This document shows positions 57,987 through 64,000 of a stretch of DNA of 64,000 nt, piece by piece; the first letter of the stretch is position 1, and every line of letters begins with the position of its first letter. The stretch is from Rehmannia glutinosa. Lineage: Eukaryota; Streptophyta; Magnoliopsida; Lamiales; Orobanchaceae. The notes beneath the pieces are model-generated. The model worked only from the letters and a program-made list of their open reading frames with translations. It searched no databases and had not been told where the DNA came from. A program made the position numbers and the translations under genes. The stretch is taken from positions 62,001 to 126,000 of the forward strand of contig JABTTQ020003029.1 in the NCBI GenBank assembly GCA_016081115.2. Direction: 5' to 3'.

Positions 57987-60900
57987 TATGTACATCAGAT
58001 GCACGCAAGCTCCGGATTGAATCATTTGCATTTATTCTGCCGAAATTTGGACTCTACGAAGGTCCATTTTTCCGGTCAAAGAAAAAAAAAATCCAAGCAA
58101 TTTCCCCAACTTTTACGCTGTTGCAACAGCCAACAAGCACTTGGTGAGTGGTGACCACCACCATTATAATTTACATAATTGTCTAATTTTCCATCAACAA
58201 ATTGGGGAATGTTGTTTTGATGAGAATTGAGTCTTCGTTTACTAGTTTAATATATTAAAAGATAAATACAAAAATTACCCTGAAGGTACGATCTAATTAT
58301 TAAAAAAATATATATCTTTCAAAGATACAAATATCTCTTGATATTTATTTATATTTTACGAGCTACACTCTTAATAGAGGGTTATTTTCTATATGCAAGC
58401 CTCAAAGGGTATACATAATAGCTTAGGAAGTATTATGATTTTAAAAGATAATCAGATTTTATTTGGTAATTAGGCTAAACCTAAGGAAAAGTTTTTGTAA
58501 CTATCCCTATATTTAATTAGTATTTTTTTTGAATAAAAAGCAGTATTTTTTTTCTAATGTTTATTTAATTTTGACTAAAGAGTTTAAAAAATCATTTAAC
58601 TTTTGAATTTTTAATCCGTTTTTAAGAAAACATTTCAAGCATTTTTGTAGAATTATGTTATCTAATATTTTGCACTTTCCTTACTCTGTCCCTGTTGCAG
58701 TTTTTGCAAGATATTCACAATAAACAATGAACAGAAAACATATTTATATACAAGCTAAGAGCTTGCCGAAAGAAAACTAGGTTTTTTGAGTAACTTCTTG
58801 GCGGTGCACTGGTGTGTGGCCAATTCACAACTTGTGTTGGACCATTTTATGTGTTAATAATGGGCCTAACATCATGTGATACTACCCCAGGCTGAAAGCG
58901 TACGCTCGCTCTAATACCATATTAAATTCTTGGAGATCTGGTACAATCCCACGCATGAAGGTACTTAATATGGGAGGGGCCTAAGTTTACCAAGTGATGT
59001 TTCATCCTAAAAGCAATTGGTGATAGAAGGAGTAACTCACTTGGCGTATAAAGTGGACTATCATTCCTTAATTAATCAATGTAGGACAACTCACAAGTGA
59101 CATCTCAACATTATGTCTCTAGCCGAAAACCCCGAAGTCATTAATTTGTTGCTAGGCCACTCTTGTTTGTCGGATTCGGATTGTTGCGGCACCCGATTTC
59201 TATTTACCTAGATCTGGAAGCAAATCCGTTTGATTTTGCAATTGCGGACACAGATTGGACTAAATGTGCAACAAATTAAAAATTAGTATCATATTTTGCA
59301 TGCTCCTAAATTAGTGGATGAAAGAGCTAACTCTGTATAACTTTCTTTGCTAACCAATCCTCTCTTTCTTTCTCCGATGGAAATTTATTTTCTCTTAATC
59401 GGTTAATCCTCTCTTACCCTTCTTTTGGCATCATCAACCTCTCGGCTCTCTATGCCTAATGAGAGGGGGTGGAGTATCCTTTAGCATTCACATTCTTGTA
59501 ATTGTCAACCTTAATATTGGAGCAGGCACTATATCACCTCTTCCTAATTCGGTCGAAAGGACTAGACTAGGATACTTGGACGTTGCGTACAAAGGGATTA
59601 TTCTCCAACAAAGAAAACCTTCTTTTGTTGTGTCTGACACAGGCCGGACTTGACCCCAAGCCCAACAAACCCTAGCTTAGGGCCCCAAATTTTTGGAGGC
59701 CTATTTTTTTAACTCTTTAGTTTTGCATATTACTTTGGGCCTAATTTTTTTTTTCCAACTACAAACCAAATATGAGAATACATGACTGCAATGGTGAGTT
59801 GCACTTAGTTATAAACGAGATCTTATTTATTGTATAAAACATATGAATATGAATAATATGATATGCCCTTTTTTTTTAACAAGAATATGTTATGATTTTC
59901 TGATTTTTGGTTTAATGAAATATTATTGACTTATCGGCGTATTAATTTTCACTTGATTGTACTAATATATTAAAATTAGTTTGTTCGTTGATACACTATT
60001 GTTGCCTTTCCGACATATTATTTTTAATAATTAACATGTTGTCTTACTAAAGTAATTATTTCATTTGGTTATTATTATAATTAGTGTTATAATTGATTTC
60101 TCAGCCCTTGATTTAGAGTAATATTTTATTAAGCTAAAAAATTCCGATCACTACAAGGGCCTATTTTAAAAATCTTGTTTAGGGCCTTGAGAAACACATG
60201 TTCGGCCAGGTCCAACCTTCCAACTCATCTAATCCTCTCGTTATCTTATTCTTCCTTAGTTTACTGAACCTCTCTATGGAATTGTTGTAAAATTGATTTC
60301 TCATTTTTCTTGCGCTTAAGAGAGTTTGGAGGTCTTCATCTTTTTTCGGTTATTCCAACCGTGAAACTGCTTTCTATATTTCATTAATAAATATTTTCTC
60401 TTGAATTCTTAATGATTTAAGGAAGCAGATGGTTGTTTCCTCAACAATCTATGGTCCTCCTAACTGTATACTTTACCCTCCAATATGTGAAATTGTATAG
60501 AATCCCCAAAATTCCAATTCATTTCTTTCGTTTTCCCCCATTTTGTAAACATATTTGAATTTTCAATATTTTTTGTTTAGTTATTTTATGTAATTTTATC
60601 TATTTTAATAATTTTATGTAATTTTATGTTTCAGTATTTTATAATGTAATTTTATGTAAGACTTATAATTTTGTGCGTATTATTTTAAATCTCACACTAT
60701 TATTCAAACTACATATCATATTATTTAAAAAATTATAACATATAATTGTATTCTTTTCTGTTAATTTAACTGTAATACAAAATTAATTACAATATTTAAA
60801 ATAAAGAAAAACATGTTTAAGAAAAAACCAAAAAAAAAAACCAAAAAAAAAGTATTGCGAAAATAATGCAACACCATAGAAAATGTAGCATAGCGCAAAT

Positions 60901-61469
60901 ATGTGGCACACTACTAGAGAACAATTATCGCATTGGGTGCTAGTTTGCAGTCGTGCTGGAGTTGGTCTTACTATTACAAATAATATCGATTCAAATATAA
61001 TGCTCCTCGCAAATGTAGATATATAAAAAAAATATTGTAGGACATATGACATGTTAACATCCTTGAGTTGTTTGGATAATTTGACGTCTAATATGGAGTA
61101 ACTGAAAGATAGAAGGGTGAGAATTGTGGCCAATAATTTTAAAGTTATACACGTCTAAACAAATTCCAACTCATAAACGTACACTAGCTTGTCGGACATT
61201 CATATCATGGAATCCAACAAAAATTACTTGAAACTAAAAATAACAGAGCATGTCCTAAGCACTTGTAAATACACCAATGAAACGTCAAAACATATCCACG
61301 AGATGTAGAATTGGAGTACTTAATTGATTTCAAGATATACAACATCAACAAACCATTTCGTACAAAGTAAACAGAGAAAACCATCCTAAATGACAAAATA
61401 GTAGGTTTAATATGTTTAATGCAAAATAATTCAAATTTTCCAACAACTCCTAGGAATCACCACACAATT
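57987..61469. other. Intergenic; faint repeat remnants
   Basis: 58800-59110 resembles an LTR or repeat piece also seen at 45893-45970. 59641-60222 may be an hAT-like element (AGGCCGGACTTGACC left, GGCCAGGTCC right). No host gene recognised. Confidence 0.45.
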
Positions 61470-61637
61470 TCATCCTTGCAAAATCACCTTTGCATCTTGT
61501 GGCAAGCGGAAGAACAATTTCAAATCTTTAGTAATTTTCACAAGCTTTGGGATGAGCAATTTCTCTTGCAAATTCAACCCTTCTATGGTGCCGAAAACCT
61601 TAAACATCTCCTTCCGAGCATATAATGTCATGCTCAT
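61470..61637 (-). pseudogene. Small coding-like remnant, possible Myb/SANT-like C-terminus
   Basis: 55 codons, with ARKEMFKVFGTIEGLNLQEK and FFRLPQDAKVIL. The layout (helix, then LPxxAK near the end) resembles the C-terminal end of the Myb/SANT-like proteins linked to Harbinger transposons. Similar residues continue upstream in other frames to about 61900. The assignment is tentative. Confidence 0.3.
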
Positions 61638-62480
61638 AGCCAATTAGTAATAGTCTACATCATTCTAATCTTGGTAACAATCTACATCGTTTTTTGCTAT
61701 CAAATAATTCAAAGTGCTACTTATTCGGGGGTTTCTATCAACCACAATATATCTAATTTGTCGATTGTTTCTTTTACTTCGGGATCTCTTGTGTAATTTG
61801 TCAACTACAACACTCATTGCAAAATTACTTTCAAAAAATATTCCTCAATTACTAGGAAGACTTCAGCACTTCTGGTGGAAACTTTTGACATGATTTTAGA
61901 TAGAGTATTGCAAATTATACCAACAAAAATAACAGTTGAAATTATTCCACTATAATACAATAATGAGATCTATGAACTATCATAATACTAACTTGTCAAC
62001 AACAAAATTAAAAATTAAACAAATATACATTTCAACACATATTACAACTGAAACTCTTCAATCATGTAAAGAAAATGCGCTTCTACCCACACACCACTAT
62101 AAAATATTTCAATACCCTGGCATAACTTGTAGAGATTGTAGAATCACAAACAATAACTTTCAACACCAAGATTAAGGGTTGTATATCTAACATGTTTAAC
62201 ATGAAATATCTACAACTGGGAAGGATACAGTACCTCTACATTTTAGATTTTCGTCTTTAATAAAAATAGAAAAATGATCATAACCTAAACAAGGTAATCT
62301 TTTGCTTTGCTAACATATGAGCACATATTAAATAGGTGTAGTGGTCGGTGACCTCATAAAATGTTTATGTTAAAGGCCCAAAGTCATGGTTAATGTAGAA
62401 AGAACAACCAAACATAACTACTATTTAAAAAAAAACAATTGGTAATCGAAAAACTTGCTTTTAGAAACTCTAGATCACAA

Positions 62481-62975
62481 TGTTGGAATAATCTTTAGTG
62501 AATTACATCACTTTAATCCAGGAGCGTTCATATCAAATTATCAAGAATCAAAACTAGATCGCGGAAGCGTACACGATTCCATAGCGGTTGAATCTTGATG
62601 AATCCCGAGATTAGCCTTCTTGGGATTTGGCCTTCTAAATCTACACGTCTCGAAGCTTTTGGAGAACCCTTTAGTTTTCTCTGTAGGTTTCTTTCTGACG
62701 ATGGAATAGCAGAATAGAATGTTGTAGACATGTGACCTAGGGACCATAACTCTTATATAACTGTGTTATATTAAGTATCTTATTTTAGCCCATCATTAAA
62801 ATAGAAATAACCTATTAAGTCTTTATGCATCAAAGGCCCACACCCTATTAGATACATTAAAGCCCAATTCCTTAAACCTTATTTGATCACTTATAAAATG
62901 GGCTTAACAGTAATTGTGAGTCCCAATACATAATTATTTCACATATAAGCCCAACGTTGGATTAATGATCCAACA
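62481..62975 (-). repeat. 3' LTR of the minus-strand copia
   Basis: On the minus strand TGTTGGATCATTAATCC... to ...TATTCCAACA, directly after the polypurine tract. 495 bp, TG...CA. Confidence 0.78.
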
Positions 62976-63399
62976 ATCTCCCACTTGGGCTATATGTGTA
63001 ACCTTATAAATATGTATTGTAAAAATAACCATATGAGCTCAACTTTACTGTCATAACCAAATGTATTTGTAACCAATCCGGTCCATTAATCATACTAACA
63101 TAGGATCAAAGCGGCCTTCGTTACATTTATTGTAACTTGACCCATCAACGGTCACGTATCCCAATACAATTAAAAACATGGATCATGATGTGGATGTGTA
63201 GCATTGAAATTTCATGCAATGTGATCTTAACATGTCTATTTTCAACTGGTCCACCTTGTCTTAGTGAGATCAAAATATATGCCAGAATCAAAGTGTGAAT
63301 ATACTGAAACTTTATCTCTGTAGATTAAAACCTTAATATATTCTTAAACTGAAGTGACTGAAAATGTGTCTACATTAAAAGAACATTATAATTACAAAC

Positions 63400-64000
63400 T
63401 CCACTATAATCGAATATCCTTAAATCGTATATCTTGAACGAAGTTGACACCCATATGAACAACAAGTTCATAAAACCTTTGGATGGCAATCACTTAGTAA
63501 ACGGATCCGCAATTATGGAGTTTGTACCAATATGTTCTATAGACACTGTCACTTTGACTTATTTCTTTATCAATCAAGAACTTGACCTCTTTATGTTAGT
63601 CTTCGCCGAGTTCTGTTGTTTGGAATATAGTGTTCTTGACTCAATGTCACAAACTTAGTGGTATTTTAATACCGTCTACATACTGTGACCACATGATAAA
63701 CTTTTGCAACTATAATCTATAATTTGGATGTCCCATAACACGCTATGAATTTTGCTACCATGATAAAAGAGTCTATATAGTAGACTGTTTAGAACTCTTC
63801 CATAACTAGCAAAAATCCATAGGCCAACTTAGATATCGTGTTATCTTAACATCCAATAAAATCAAAGCCGATATACCGAAAGATCTCAAGCTGATCCGAC
63901 CTCTGATATGTGAGCATGCAATCTTTCTTTATCCATAAGTACCTTAGACTTGTTTGGCTGCTTTTCAAATATTGTATATTCCTGACTTACCCATATATCT
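63400..64000 (-). pseudogene. Copia RNase H end (decayed)
   Basis: On the minus strand MVAKFIACYGTS, then IEHIGTNSIIADPFTK and LPSKGF match the RNase H end of copia pol (usual MEAEF..., ...IADPLTKGLP), with many stops and frame changes. Confidence 0.7.

Larger units (their letters stand above)
62481..64000 (-). mobile_element. Ty1/copia element, minus strand, cut by the window edge
   Basis: 3' LTR at 62481-62975, polypurine tract GCCCAAGTGGGAGAT at 62976-62990, and decayed RNase H further right. The rest lies beyond 64000. Confidence 0.8.

Overview
The window is nuclear DNA of a flowering plant, almost certainly a eudicot. The evidence is three host genes with typical plant products, AT-rich intergenic DNA, and a dense load of plant transposable elements: Ty1/copia, Ty3/gypsy chromovirus, Cassandra-type TRIM, hAT, CACTA, MULE-like, LINE- and SINE-like. 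I cannot name the species.

Host genes. (1) A GOLDEN2-LIKE (GLK) transcription factor on the minus strand, 15956 to 8816, rebuilt here as five coding exons joining in phase to 366 residues, with a 4.5-kb second intron. (2) An E6-like secreted protein on the plus strand, 38236-39048. (3) A single-exon ATL-type RING-H2 ubiquitin ligase on the minus strand, 53104-52409. No functional link between the three is visible; they are islands in repeat DNA.

Layout. 1-2985: 3' part of a broken copia element. 3457-8296: complete copia element, near-identical LTRs, GTTTC target duplication, apparently broken reading frames. 8816-15956: GLK, whose introns hold MITE- and SINE-like pieces. 16499-17176: LINE-like retroposon with a 15-bp target duplication. 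19467-32679: a nest made of an outer copia element (TSD GGTAA) carrying a Cassandra-like TRIM with 5S rRNA-like LTRs (22738-23933, TSD CAAGG) and a gypsy chromovirus (24782-31929), which itself carries a 1.65-kb solo LTR (27715-29364, TSD GAAAC). 35702-37159: long-inverted-repeat foldback element. 37451-37770: CACTA MITE. 38236-39048: E6-like gene. 40316-41242: nested hAT-like MITEs. 42446-45884: hAT element with a decayed transposase. 49340-51580: two MITEs embedded in (TA)n. 52409-53104: ATL gene. 53350-55490: local duplication split by CACTA and hAT insertions. 56353-56846 and 57768-57986: small hAT MITEs. 62481-64000: 3' end of a minus-strand copia element.

Cross-cutting observation. Many apparent frameshifts, stops and motif losses inside the transposons fall on CAG or CTG triplets that read as CG, CGA, CGAG or similar, while the host genes are clean. 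I think this is a consensus-sequence artefact at CHG-methylated sites rather than biology. Calls of 'pseudogene' for the transposon genes should therefore be read with that caution.
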